Shown here piece by piece: positions 1 to 6,514 of a stretch of DNA of 11,297 bases. The notes beneath the pieces were generated by a model. It saw nothing but the letters and a program-made list of their open reading frames with translations, was not told the DNA's origin and made no database searches. This DNA is from an uncultured Chloroflexota bacterium (GTDB lineage: Bacteria > Chloroflexota > Dehalococcoidia > UBA3495). The stretch lies in the NCBI GenBank assembly GCA_913031095.1, contig CAJWGH010000012.1, forward strand, positions 1 through 11,297, given 5' to 3'. The stretch's first letter is position 1. Each line of letters opens with the position of its first letter. The position numbers and the translations under genes are program-made.

Positions 1-2
1 TG

Positions 3-80
3 AAAGAACGCCTAGAAAAAGCTGCAGCCCCTGCCGCCTGGCCCCAACTCGGCGCTCAAGCGATAAGGCTTAACCAGTAG
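3..80 (+). CDS. 3' end of an unidentified forward gene (partial)
   Basis: An open frame enters from the left edge and ends at the TAG at 78-80, giving about 25 C-terminal residues. They begin KERLEKAAAP and end AIRLNQ, with a plausible coding composition (charged helix, then an Ala/Pro linker). The other two forward frames hit a stop early or read as low-complexity Arg/Cys/Ser. No family can be named from so short a tail. It converges on the phosphodiesterase gene that ends at 161. That it is coding is an inference. Confidence 0.4.
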   Translation, partial: KERLEKAAAPAAWPQLGAQAIRLNQ

Positions 81-85
81 TCCGA

Positions 86-123
86 CCCAAAAAGAAATCC
101 TTCCCGATTTTTAAAAGGGAAGG
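86..123 (-). terminator. Intrinsic terminator of the minus-strand phosphodiesterase gene
   Basis: Read on the minus strand, CCTTCCC (123-117) and GGGAAGG (105-99) form a perfect 7-bp stem around an 11-nt AT-rich loop. The T-rich run ATTTCTTTTT (98-89) follows. The hairpin lies about 38 nt after the stop of the gene ending at 161. On the plus strand no T tract follows it, so it is directional. A second small palindrome, GGCCAAGTTGGCC (122-134), overlaps its base. Confidence 0.7.
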
Positions 124-160
124 CCAAGTTGGCCACCCTACGCTTCTGAGGAACCTGCCT

Positions 161-634
161 TTAGAGAACCAATATCCGCCCCTTCACCTGCCCCGGTTCC
201 AACTCCAATAACCCGATGGACGGCACAACCTTAAAACGCCGTTTCCCTGCCGCACCCGGGTTGAAGAAAGTCAGCCCGCCTCTCTGCTCGTTAAATGCAG
301 AATGGCTGTGACCGTATACCACCGCATCGGCTCCGGCATCAAGATAGACATCAAGCCCATCCTCATCTCCATCTTTAGGAACCTTCACGATGTGAGTCAA
401 GTAGATGCGGCAACCGGCCAATTCCAACATCTCCACTTCCGGGTACTCTGACTCGGCTCCCTCCCGGTCATTGTTTCCCCGCACCGCCGTCACCGGTGCT
501 ATCCCTGTAAGCTGCTCGATAATTCCACCCGTGCCGATATCGCCCGCATGGAGAATATGTTCCACCCCCTCCAGCAGAGGCGGCACGCGCGGGTCATAGA
601 AGCCATGGGTATCGGATACCACGCCAACCAACAT
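161..634 (-). CDS. MJ0936/YfcE-family metallophosphoesterase
   Basis: A 157-residue single-domain calcineurin-like phosphoesterase, the usual length for the YfcE/MJ0936 group. These are soluble cytoplasmic dimetal enzymes that cleave phosphodiesters in vitro; their physiological substrate is generally unknown. Visible metal-site motifs are SDTHG (D8, H10), HAGDIG (D32), GNND (N54), LTH (H81) and YGHSH (H109, H111), followed by the characteristic FFNPGA segment. After H81 the sequence is THIVKVPKDG, where relatives usually have a THGH-like motif and a loop. The ATG at 634-632 is the only reasonable start, since SDTHG comes seven residues later. No Shine-Dalgarno stands out, and AATAAT lies 7 nt upstream, so the mRNA may be leaderless. 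It is transcribed divergently from the DNA glycosylase gene, 36 bp away. Confidence 0.9.
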   Translation of the reverse strand: MLVGVVSDTHGFYDPRVPPLLEGVEHILHAGDIGTGGIIEQLTGIAPVTAVRGNNDREGAESEYPEVEMLELAGCRIYLTHIVKVPKDGDEDGLDVYLDAGADAVVYGHSHSAFNEQRGGLTFFNPGAAGKRRFKVVPSIGLLELEPGQVKGRILVL

Positions 635-670
635 GACGCCTATTATTCCATTTTGGGGTATATTAGCGCC
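635..670. promoter_or_regulatory. Divergent promoter region, possibly leaderless in both directions
   Basis: Only 36 bp separates the two divergent ATGs. On the plus strand TATATT (659-664) lies 6 nt before the ATG at 671. On the minus strand AATAAT (647-642) lies 7 nt before the ATG at 634. A -10 box at that distance puts the transcription start on or next to the A of ATG. Neither gene has a clear Shine-Dalgarno. No good -35 hexamer is seen for either, so this rests on -10 position alone. Confidence 0.4.
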
Positions 671-1513
671 ATGCCAGAAGCGCCAGACTTGGAAGTCGTC
701 AAGGACTATCTGAACGCCTACCTCAAAGACACCCCTGTAACGTCCTGCAAGGTCCTGCGGCCCACTGTTGTCCGTTCATTCGCGGCGGCCGAAGTCCTCG
801 CCGATCTACCAGGCCGAACCCTTCTCGACGCCCATCGCCGGGGAAAATTTCTGACGCTGCGGTTCTCAGGCGGCCGAAGCCTAGTAATCAACCCTATGCT
901 CACCGGGGCATTACAGCACTGTAAAGATAGCGTCCGTGTCCAGAAGAAGACCTGCCTGATATTAAACGTCGGTGGAGATATGGACCTCCGCTACCTAGAC
1001 GACCGGCAGATGGGCAAGGTCTACTATATCGACAACGGCGAAAACTGTGGGGAAGCTCAAGACGATCTAATCCCTCAATACACCAGTCTCGGTCCCGACA
1101 TGCTCTCCGGTATCGCCTTTGATGAATTCCAGTCCCGGCTCAAAAAATTCAATGGCGAGATCAAAGGCGTGTTGACCCGTGGCGCTTTCGTCTCCGGCAT
1201 CGGCAACGCCTACTCGGACGAGATACTCTTCGCCGCAGGCATTTCGCCTTTCAAGAAATGTCAGGCCCTCAAGTCGGACGAAATGCGAACCTTACACACC
1301 CAGTGCCACCAGGTACTAGTAGAAGCTACCGAAGTCTTGAAAACTCGCATGGGCGTCGACATCCACAAGAAAGTGCGCGATTTTTTGCTGGTGCATAACA
1401 AGGGCGGCGAACCCTGCCCCAAGTGCGGCGGTAACATCACCCAGTTGCACGCCAACCAGCGCATCACCAGCTACTGCCGCAACTGCCAACCGGGACTGCT
1501 CATCCGCAACTAA
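671..1513 (+). CDS. mutM: Fpg/Nei-family DNA glycosylase (formamidopyrimidine-DNA glycosylase type)
   Basis: A 280-residue bifunctional base-excision repair glycosylase/AP lyase that removes oxidised bases such as 8-oxoguanine from DNA. The mature N-terminus is P2-E3 (MPEAPDLEVV), the Schiff-base proline and catalytic glutamate. K59 in HRRGKF matches the conserved hairpin lysine. The helix-two-turn-helix has GIGNAYSDEILFAAGI (176-191). The C-terminal zinc finger is C249-x2-C252 and C269-x2-C272, with R264 between and Q273 after. The DNA-intercalation loop reads INPMLTG rather than the HLGMTG of classical MutM, so a Nei-like or divergent Fpg subfamily is possible. The frame is open back to 548, but the catalytic proline must be residue 2, which fixes the start at 671. 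It is divergent from the phosphodiesterase gene. Family confidence is high; the exact lesion preference is not readable. Confidence 0.92.
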   Translation: MPEAPDLEVVKDYLNAYLKDTPVTSCKVLRPTVVRSFAAAEVLADLPGRTLLDAHRRGKFLTLRFSGGRSLVINPMLTGALQHCKDSVRVQKKTCLILNVGGDMDLRYLDDRQMGKVYYIDNGENCGEAQDDLIPQYTSLGPDMLSGIAFDEFQSRLKKFNGEIKGVLTRGAFVSGIGNAYSDEILFAAGISPFKKCQALKSDEMRTLHTQCHQVLVEATEVLKTRMGVDIHKKVRDFLLVHNKGGEPCPKCGGNITQLHANQRITSYCRNCQPGLLIRN

Positions 1514-1551
1514 TGCTCTCTCTCCGTTCCAGCTTCTATCCAATAATCAGT

Positions 1552-1569
1552 ATTTTCTTATAAGAAAAT
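1552..1569. repeat. 18-bp perfect palindrome
   Basis: ATTTTCTTATAAGAAAAT reads the same on both strands. It lies 38 bp after the glycosylase stop and 44 bp upstream of the -35 box of the trio promoter. As a hairpin it would be weak (AT-only apart from one C-G pair per arm) and no T run follows, so a dimeric-protein binding site fits better than a terminator. This is an inference. Confidence 0.45.
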
Positions 1570-1592
1570 CGCCTGGACCCGCTAACCAGTCT

Positions 1593-1616
1593 CAATACAT
1601 GTAATATTCTGTATTG
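1593..1616. promoter_or_regulatory. Candidate operator: inverted repeat overlapping the -35 box
   Basis: CAATACA (1593-1599) and TGTATTG (1610-1616) are a perfect 7-bp inverted repeat with a 10-bp AT-rich centre. The half-site centres are 17 bp apart. The right half shares its last three bases with TTGACA (1614-1619). A regulator bound here would cover the -35 box of the promoter. No regulator gene is adjacent. Confidence 0.45.
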
Positions 1617-1642
1617 ACATCGCGTAGCCCAAATTATTTAAT
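1614..1642 (+). promoter_or_regulatory. Sigma-70-type promoter of the DUF1800-DUF1501-NHL operon
   Basis: A consensus -35 TTGACA (1614-1619) is followed by an exact 17-bp spacer and TTTAAT (1637-1642), which matches 4 of 6 positions of TATAAT. The predicted start is near 1649, leaving a leader of about 155 nt before the ATG at 1805. This is the best promoter-like match I found in the window. Confidence 0.65.
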
Positions 1643-1648
1643 GTGGGC

Positions 1649-1732
1649 ATGACATTCGGGCTGTTGGTTCTTTACTTGAACCATCTGGCCAAGGCTGGTG
1701 TTTTCGGGGATTGCCGGTCTAATGCCGGTTGA
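1649..1732 (+). CDS. Possible leaderless 27-codon leader ORF
   Basis: The predicted transcription start coincides with an ATG at 1649. An open frame of 27 codons runs to the TGA at 1730-1732. It begins MTFGLLVLYL, a short hydrophobic stretch, and ends DCRSNAG. There is no ribosome-binding site, as expected for a leaderless message. A hairpin with arms TGGTTC (1665-1670) and GAACCA (1678-1683) lies inside it. It could be a regulatory leader peptide or chance; no family is recognised. Confidence 0.25.
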   Translation: MTFGLLVLYLNHLAKAGVFGDCRSNAG

Positions 1733-1788
1733 TGGGGACCGAAAATCATATGCAAGTCAACCCAAGTTTCGATAAACCCGATTACCGC

Positions 1789-1800
1789 GGAGGAGGAGGA
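1789..1800 (+). promoter_or_regulatory. Strong ribosome-binding site fixing the DUF1800 start
   Basis: GGAGGAGGAGGA lies directly upstream of the ATG at 1805 with several usable GGAGG registers. It is the strongest Shine-Dalgarno in the window and supports the start at 1805. Confidence 0.8.
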
Positions 1801-1804
1801 ATTA

Positions 1805-3229
1805 ATGCCTAACCAAGAAATTGCTTTGATGGCCCACCTTCTGCGGCGCGCCGGATACGGGGCGAGCCGCGACGAGATTGAGGCCAGAGTTGCCCAGGGA
1901 TACGACAACGTTGTCGAAGAACTTCTGAACCCCGGGGAAGACCCCGGGATAGACGAAGACCTGATGTACCGCGCCTATCCGTCTTACTTCGATAAGGCAG
2001 CGATCGAGACCGGTCAGACCGAATGGGTCTACCGCATGATCAACAACAAGTACCAGCTCAAAGAAAAGATGTCCCTCTTCTGGCACACCATCCTTTGCGC
2101 TGGCGATAACAAAGTGGACAATGCACGAACCACCGCCATCCAGATCGACAAGTTCCGGGACTATGGGATGGGCAACTTCAAAGACATGCTCATGATGCTT
2201 TCCACCGACCCGGCAATGCTGTACTACTTGGACAACATCGAGAGCCACAAGACGGCCGTTAACGAGAACTATGGCCGAGAACTATTGGAATTGTTCTCCA
2301 TAGGCGTCGGAATGGACGACGAGTTCAACTACACAGAGGACGACGTCAAGGCCTGCGCCCGAGCCTTCACTGGCTGGAACCTGGCTCCGACGATTCCCGT
2401 ATTCCCCTACGGACGGACCCCATTCGAGTTCCGATTCGACCCAGCTGACCATGACTACGGGGAAAAGACATTCCTTGGCGAAACCGGTAACTGGGACGGC
2501 GGCGACATCGTAGATATCATCTGCAAGCAGCCGGCCACCGCCCGGTTCGTCGCCCGCAAGCTCTATGACTTCTTCGTTGCCGACGAACCGCCGGTGCCTT
2601 CATGGCGCCTGAGTGAGCCCCGGGACATGGTCGCCATCAAACAACTGGAAAAGGCCTACTTCGACTCCGGTTACGATATCACCGCCATGTTGACCGTCCT
2701 CTTCAACTCTGACTTCTTCAAAGACGAAGCTGTTAGGTTCGCCAAGGTCAAGAGTCCGGCAGATGTGGTCATCGGCACCATGCGCATGGTGGGAGACCAT
2801 CTTGAGCCCAAGCCGGGCCTGTTCTTTGTGGCCATGGAGCCCAAGTACATGGGCTTCGATTTGATGAACCCGCCCACGGTTGAGGGTTGGCACATGGGCC
2901 GTGAGTGGATCAACAGCGGCAGCCTCATCGACAGAATCAACTTCGCATCGTCTATGCTGGGCGATACTGAGTTGCCAGGTGTCAAGAACATTATCAACCG
3001 GCTGATGGACCTGGGCGACGTCCCAAGCTCCGAGCAATTCCTGGACGGTTGTCTGGACCTGGTTGGTCCCATGGAACTGGCCCAAGAGACCCGGAATCAA
3101 CTGACCGAACACTTGAATGCCGGTGGTTCTCTTAAACACTCCACTGACTCTGAGAAGGGTGATTTCTCCCGGCGTACCGGAGAAACTCTTCAGATGATCG
3201 CCACCACATCGGAGTTCCAGTTCGGCTAG
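1805..3229 (+). CDS. DUF1800 family protein (no export signal)
   Basis: A 474-residue DUF1800 protein. The function of the family is not established, and its genes are typically paired with DUF1501. Recognisable blocks are HLLRRAGYGAS (11-21), an FWHTILCAG segment, NENYGRELLELFSIG followed by YTEDDVKACARAFTGW, FRFDPADHDYGEKTFLG, RFVARKLYDFF, VKSPADVVIGTMRMVG and PPTVEGWHMGREWINSG, with the usual SEFQ near the C-terminus. The first block begins 10 residues after the start codon, so there is no room for a signal peptide or Tat motif and no transmembrane segment is evident. It has a strong ribosome-binding site and a sigma-70-type promoter with a candidate operator upstream. It is the first gene of a three-gene plus-strand operon and lies 60 bp before DUF1501. 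Confidence 0.9.
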   Translation: MPNQEIALMAHLLRRAGYGASRDEIEARVAQGYDNVVEELLNPGEDPGIDEDLMYRAYPSYFDKAAIETGQTEWVYRMINNKYQLKEKMSLFWHTILCAGDNKVDNARTTAIQIDKFRDYGMGNFKDMLMMLSTDPAMLYYLDNIESHKTAVNENYGRELLELFSIGVGMDDEFNYTEDDVKACARAFTGWNLAPTIPVFPYGRTPFEFRFDPADHDYGEKTFLGETGNWDGGDIVDIICKQPATARFVARKLYDFFVADEPPVPSWRLSEPRDMVAIKQLEKAYFDSGYDITAMLTVLFNSDFFKDEAVRFAKVKSPADVVIGTMRMVGDHLEPKPGLFFVAMEPKYMGFDLMNPPTVEGWHMGREWINSGSLIDRINFASSMLGDTELPGVKNIINRLMDLGDVPSSEQFLDGCLDLVGPMELAQETRNQLTEHLNAGGSLKHSTDSEKGDFSRRTGETLQMIATTSEFQFG

Positions 3230-3277
3230 GAACTCTCTAAAACCCGATAAGTAAACACTCATAATCCGGCCAAATAC

Positions 3278-3284
3278 GGAGGAA
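3278..3284 (+). promoter_or_regulatory. Ribosome-binding site for DUF1501
   Basis: GGAGGAA ends 5 nt before the ATG at 3290. It supports internal translation initiation and a short N-terminus without a Tat leader. Confidence 0.7.
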
Positions 3285-3289
3285 CAGGA

Positions 3290-4426
3290 ATGGTATCAAC
3301 GGTAAAAGACCCGGTATTGGCAGTGATGTCCCTATCCGGTGGAAACGACGGCCTGAACACGGTTATCCCGTACAACGACCCTAACTACCGGGACTATCGC
3401 AAGGCCCTGGGCATCCCGGAGGACCAGATAATTCCCATCACAGACCAGCTCGGCCTGCACCCAGCTATGGCCCCACTTAAGAAGTACTGGGATGAGGGCA
3501 GCCTTGCAATCATCCAGGGTATCGGGTACCCCAACGGGAGCCTGTCTCACTTCCGCTCGATGGACATCTGGGCCACATGCGAGCCTGAAGAATTGGGCGT
3601 CGTCGGATGGTTGGGCAGCGTCATACAGGACGTTGACCCCACCGGCGAAAATGTGCTCACCGGCGTCAATTTCGGACGTGGCCTGCCCCGATCTCTAGCC
3701 AAAGAGGGCGTTGCGGTCGCTTCGGTAGGAGACCTAAGCACTTACGGACTGCTCACCGACATGGGTGCTGAAGCCCAGCGGGCAGAGGCTCTTGATCTGT
3801 TCGGGCGCATGTACGCTCCGGCGATCGGCCAGGGCGCGGTTGACGACTACATCCGCCGTACCGGTATCGAAGCCCTGAAAGGCGCCGACATCCTGACTAC
3901 GGCCCCTGGGATGTACAGGTCGGAGGTCGAATACGCCAACTCTGCCATGGGCGGATACCTCCGCGACATGGCCCAAGTGCACAACGCAGAGTTCGGGACC
4001 CGCGTGATGTTCACCACGGCCCCGTATAACATCTTTGATACCCACGCTAATCAAGCAGTGGGGCATGCCAACTTATTGCAGGACGTGGCTGTGAATGTCG
4101 ATTCGTTCATGACCGACATCCGCCAACTAGGCAAGAGTGACAACGTAACCTTGTTCTTCTACTCCGAGTTCGGGCGACGAGCCATGGACAATGGCTCCGG
4201 CACCGACCACGGCACAGGCGGCGTGGCCTTCGTCATTGGCGACCACGTTAAAGGGGGTCTCTACGGAGAATACCCGTCTCTGGATGCGAACAAATTGGAA
4301 GACGGAGGCAACCTGCAGCACAATGTGGACTTCCGTTCCGCCTACACAACTTTGCTCGATCGGTGGATGGGGCTGGACGCCAAGGCGATTACGGGCGGGA
4401 CATTTGAGCCCGTTCCTTTCTTATAG
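3290..4426 (+). CDS. DUF1501 family protein (sulfatase/alkaline phosphatase-like), lacking a Tat signal
   Basis: A 378-residue DUF1501 protein, related to the alkaline phosphatase/sulfatase superfamily; its reaction is unknown. Motifs in order are SGGNDGLNT (16-24, metal-site-like Asn/Asp), HFRSMDIW (87-94), FDTHANQ (249-255), SEFGRR (292-297) and GTDHGTGG (304-311), followed by GGLYGEYP. The Asp/His pairs match the positions expected to bind metal. Family members commonly begin with a twin-arginine signal; here the core beta-strand (VLAVMSLSGGNDG) starts at residue 9. An in-frame TAA at 3248-3250 leaves at most 13 extra upstream codons, so no Tat leader can be hidden by a wrong start. It is the second gene of the operon, with a good ribosome-binding site. 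Family assignment is firm; cytoplasmic location is an inference. Confidence 0.9.
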   Translation: MVSTVKDPVLAVMSLSGGNDGLNTVIPYNDPNYRDYRKALGIPEDQIIPITDQLGLHPAMAPLKKYWDEGSLAIIQGIGYPNGSLSHFRSMDIWATCEPEELGVVGWLGSVIQDVDPTGENVLTGVNFGRGLPRSLAKEGVAVASVGDLSTYGLLTDMGAEAQRAEALDLFGRMYAPAIGQGAVDDYIRRTGIEALKGADILTTAPGMYRSEVEYANSAMGGYLRDMAQVHNAEFGTRVMFTTAPYNIFDTHANQAVGHANLLQDVAVNVDSFMTDIRQLGKSDNVTLFFYSEFGRRAMDNGSGTDHGTGGVAFVIGDHVKGGLYGEYPSLDANKLEDGGNLQHNVDFRSAYTTLLDRWMGLDAKAITGGTFEPVPFL

Positions 4427-4471
4427 AAAACCAATAGAGAACAAACCGATTTAAAACCAGAAGATGGACCA

Positions 4472-4499
4472 CTGCGCCGGACCGACAACTGTGGCGCAG
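4472..4499 (+). other. Intergenic hairpin between DUF1501 and the NHL gene
   Basis: CTGCGCC (4472-4478) and GGCGCAG (4493-4499) form a perfect GC-rich 7-bp stem with a 14-nt loop in the 102-bp spacer. No T tract follows (GGTCTTTCACCCC), so it is not a convincing terminator. An mRNA processing or stability element is possible. Confidence 0.4.
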
Positions 4500-4513
4500 G
4501 GTCTTTCACCCCT

Positions 4514-4519
4514 AAGGAG
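4514..4519 (+). promoter_or_regulatory. Ribosome-binding site for the NHL protein
   Basis: AAGGAG ends 9 nt before the ATG at 4529 and supports that start. Confidence 0.6.
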
Positions 4520-4528
4520 AAAATTGCT

Positions 4529-5590
4529 ATGGCTAGCGTATTCCTGGGAATAAACGACCGGACGTTCACCTACAGCTTCACGGCTGGACGTTCCGAGTTC
4601 CAGGGCACTGGATTCCGTAACCCCATGGACTTTGCCCTGGGCCCCGACGACCTGGTCTACGTGGTGAACCGATCCTATGAATCTCGGTCGGACGGCACCC
4701 GCATCAACCTTTTCCGTATCGGCGAGGACAAAGAAGAGTACATTACCGAGTTCGGCTCTTACGGCGAAGAGCCTGGTCAGTTCATCTGGCCCATGGCCAT
4801 CGCACTGGACAAAGACACCAACGTCTACGTCACTGACGAGTGGACTCACCGGGTGACTATCTTCAACAAAGACGGCGAATACCAGAGTCACTGGGGAGCC
4901 CACGGTTCCGGAGACGGAGAGCTGAACCGTCCCGCCGGTATCACCATCGGCCCTGACGAGACCGTCTACGTCGTGGACAGCCGCAATAACCGGGTGCAGA
5001 AGTTCTCGCTGGACGGCAAGTTCTTAGGTAAGTTTGGCACCGCCGGCTCCGGCGACGGTGAATTCAATTTGCCTTGGGGCATCTGCCTGGACAAGGAAGG
5101 AAACATCTTCGTCGCCGATTGGCGCAACGACCGCGTCCAGTCCTTCACCAACGACGGAAAGTGGCTGGCATCCTTTGGCAGGCCAGGCACAGGCGGAGAT
5201 TGCACCGTCGCAAGGGAAGAAGGCGGCATGCGTTACGCCGACATCCCCGTAGGTGAGTTCAATCGCCCCACTGGCGTCTGCGTCGACGACGACGGCGACA
5301 TCTACATCGCCGACTGGCTGAACAACCGTGTTCAGGTGCTCACCTCCGAAGGCCGTTTCGTAACCGAGTTCAACGGAGATGCTGCCCTCTCAAGCCTAGG
5401 CATAGACAAGATCAAGTCAAACCCTGACATGATCCGCCAGCGCAACGGGGTGCGGGACTTTACTCCTGAGAAGGTCCTATGGGCTCCCTGCGCAGTGCGC
5501 GTTGACCACCGTGGCCGTGTCATGATCGCTGACACCACACGACACCGGTTCCAGGTCTACCAGAAGAATACTGAACCCCTACTGGTCTAA
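4529..5590 (+). CDS. Six-bladed NHL-repeat beta-propeller protein
   Basis: A 353-residue protein made almost entirely of NHL repeats, a beta-propeller fold usually acting in binding or scaffolding. Six blades can be counted at roughly 24-76, 83-123, 129-170, 177-217, 242-281 and 313-345. The central ones have the hallmark G-E-F/L-N-x-P, a hydrophobic strand, then V/I-A/V-D and NNRVQ. The loops between blades 4 and 5 (218-241) and 5 and 6 (282-312) are longer than the rest. One carries GDCTVAREEGGMRYADIP and could be a binding surface. There is no signal peptide, lipobox or transmembrane segment, which is unusual because many bacterial NHL proteins are exported. It is the last gene of the trio, 102 bp after DUF1501, and is closed by a strong terminator. 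Its ligand cannot be read from the sequence. Confidence 0.88.
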   Translation: MASVFLGINDRTFTYSFTAGRSEFQGTGFRNPMDFALGPDDLVYVVNRSYESRSDGTRINLFRIGEDKEEYITEFGSYGEEPGQFIWPMAIALDKDTNVYVTDEWTHRVTIFNKDGEYQSHWGAHGSGDGELNRPAGITIGPDETVYVVDSRNNRVQKFSLDGKFLGKFGTAGSGDGEFNLPWGICLDKEGNIFVADWRNDRVQSFTNDGKWLASFGRPGTGGDCTVAREEGGMRYADIPVGEFNRPTGVCVDDDGDIYIADWLNNRVQVLTSEGRFVTEFNGDAALSSLGIDKIKSNPDMIRQRNGVRDFTPEKVLWAPCAVRVDHRGRVMIADTTRHRFQVYQKNTEPLLV

Positions 5591-5619
5591 TCAAGACAGC
5601 CGTTCCAGTCGGATATATT

Positions 5620-5664
5620 CTGGCGCTTGGGTACTTAGAAAACCCAAGCGCCAGTTTTCGTTTC
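5620..5664 (+). terminator. Intrinsic terminator closing the trio operon
   Basis: CTGGCGCTTGGGT (5620-5632) and ACCCAAGCGCCAG (5642-5654) form a perfect 13-bp stem with a 9-nt loop, followed by TTTTCGTTT. It lies 30 nt after the NHL stop and only 20 nt before the methyltransferase ATG, so the methyltransferase is either transcribed separately or by readthrough. Confidence 0.88.
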
Positions 5665-5683
5665 GCAGCAACTCGAGAAAAAC

Positions 5684-6490
5684 ATGACCCAAGACACGAA
5701 TAGAAATCTGGCTAGCGGGCAACTGGCCGCCCAACAAGTCTTTGGGCCTCAGGCTGCGGTCTACGCCACCAGCAAGGTGCATATCCGGGACGATAGCCTG
5801 GAGTCTATGGAGCGGATGGTCGGTGCCGTTGGTGGCGTAAACCGCTATGGCTGGACAGTGGATTTAGGCACCGGTGCAGGGTCCACCGCCTTCGCCGTGG
5901 CTGGAGTGTCTGACCGAGTCGTCGCTAGCGATGTTACCGAACCTATGCTGCGGCAAGCCCAACGTTTAGGACAAGAAAGAGGAATCGATAATCTGGGCTT
6001 CATTCAAAATGCAGCCGAAGCCCTACCATTCGCAAATGAGTCCATCGACCTGGTCACTTCCCGTGTTTCCGCCCACCACTTCGGAAACTTCGAAAAAGCC
6101 CTAGACGAAGCTCAGCGGGTTTTGAAGAACGGCGGATCGTTACTAATGGCCGATTCAGTGGCCCCCGAAGACGATGGTATCACCAGATGGATGAACACCA
6201 TCGAACTGCGCCGAGATTCCAGCCACGTAGAAAACCGGACAATCTCAAGAATCACCGAAATGCTCGCAGAGCGTGGTTTCGCCGTGGTCGAGAACAGTTA
6301 CCCACGCATATACCTACGTTTCAACGAATGGACAGCCCGCACCAAAGTGTCGCCCGAAGAGACCAAAGCCCTCCGTAAAGACTTCCTAGAAGCCCCCGAC
6401 GCAACCCGCGAGACCTTCCAAGTAGCGCCCGTCCACGGCGACATAGCTTTCTCTTGGCCCTGTTGGGTGTTCAGAGCAGTCAAGGAGTAA
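5684..6490 (+). CDS. Class I SAM-dependent methyltransferase (Methyltransf_11/UbiE-like)
   Basis: A 268-residue Rossmann-fold methyltransferase; the substrate is unknown. Motif I is VDLGTGAG (59-66), the SAM-binding glycine loop. The acidic residue after strand 2 is D83 in ASDVT. The segment NAAEALPF (109-116) precedes strand 4, IDLVTSRVSAHHF (121-133), and RVLKNGGSLLMAD follows (145-157). The RVSAHHF segment resembles a group of stand-alone small-molecule or uncharacterised methyltransferases. The C-terminal 90 residues are Arg/Glu-rich and less typical, probably a substrate cap. The ATG at 5684 has only a weak upstream GAG and lies just past the terminator; no convincing dedicated promoter is seen except a TATATT at 5614-5619 inside the terminator region. 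No neighbour indicates a pathway. Confidence 0.82.
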   Translation: MTQDTNRNLASGQLAAQQVFGPQAAVYATSKVHIRDDSLESMERMVGAVGGVNRYGWTVDLGTGAGSTAFAVAGVSDRVVASDVTEPMLRQAQRLGQERGIDNLGFIQNAAEALPFANESIDLVTSRVSAHHFGNFEKALDEAQRVLKNGGSLLMADSVAPEDDGITRWMNTIELRRDSSHVENRTISRITEMLAERGFAVVENSYPRIYLRFNEWTARTKVSPEETKALRKDFLEAPDATRETFQVAPVHGDIAFSWPCWVFRAVKE

Positions 6491-6514
6491 CCACCTCAAG
6501 GGGTAGTTCTCTTT
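6489..6514 (+). terminator. Weak terminator-like hairpin after the methyltransferase
   Basis: AACcACC and GGTaGTT (6489-6508) pair with one internal mismatch around a 6-nt loop and are followed by CTCTTT. The stem begins in the stop codon. It is marginal and no better candidate is visible. Confidence 0.25.

Noticed and set aside
548..670. Upstream extension of the DNA glycosylase frame to an ATG at 548
   Set aside because: Fpg/Nei enzymes need proline directly after the initiator methionine, which fits the ATG at 671. The extension lies antisense to the phosphodiesterase gene.
2600..3262. A 220-residue open frame antisense to DUF1800
   Set aside because: It lies wholly opposite a well-conserved gene and shows only the composition expected from its reverse complement.
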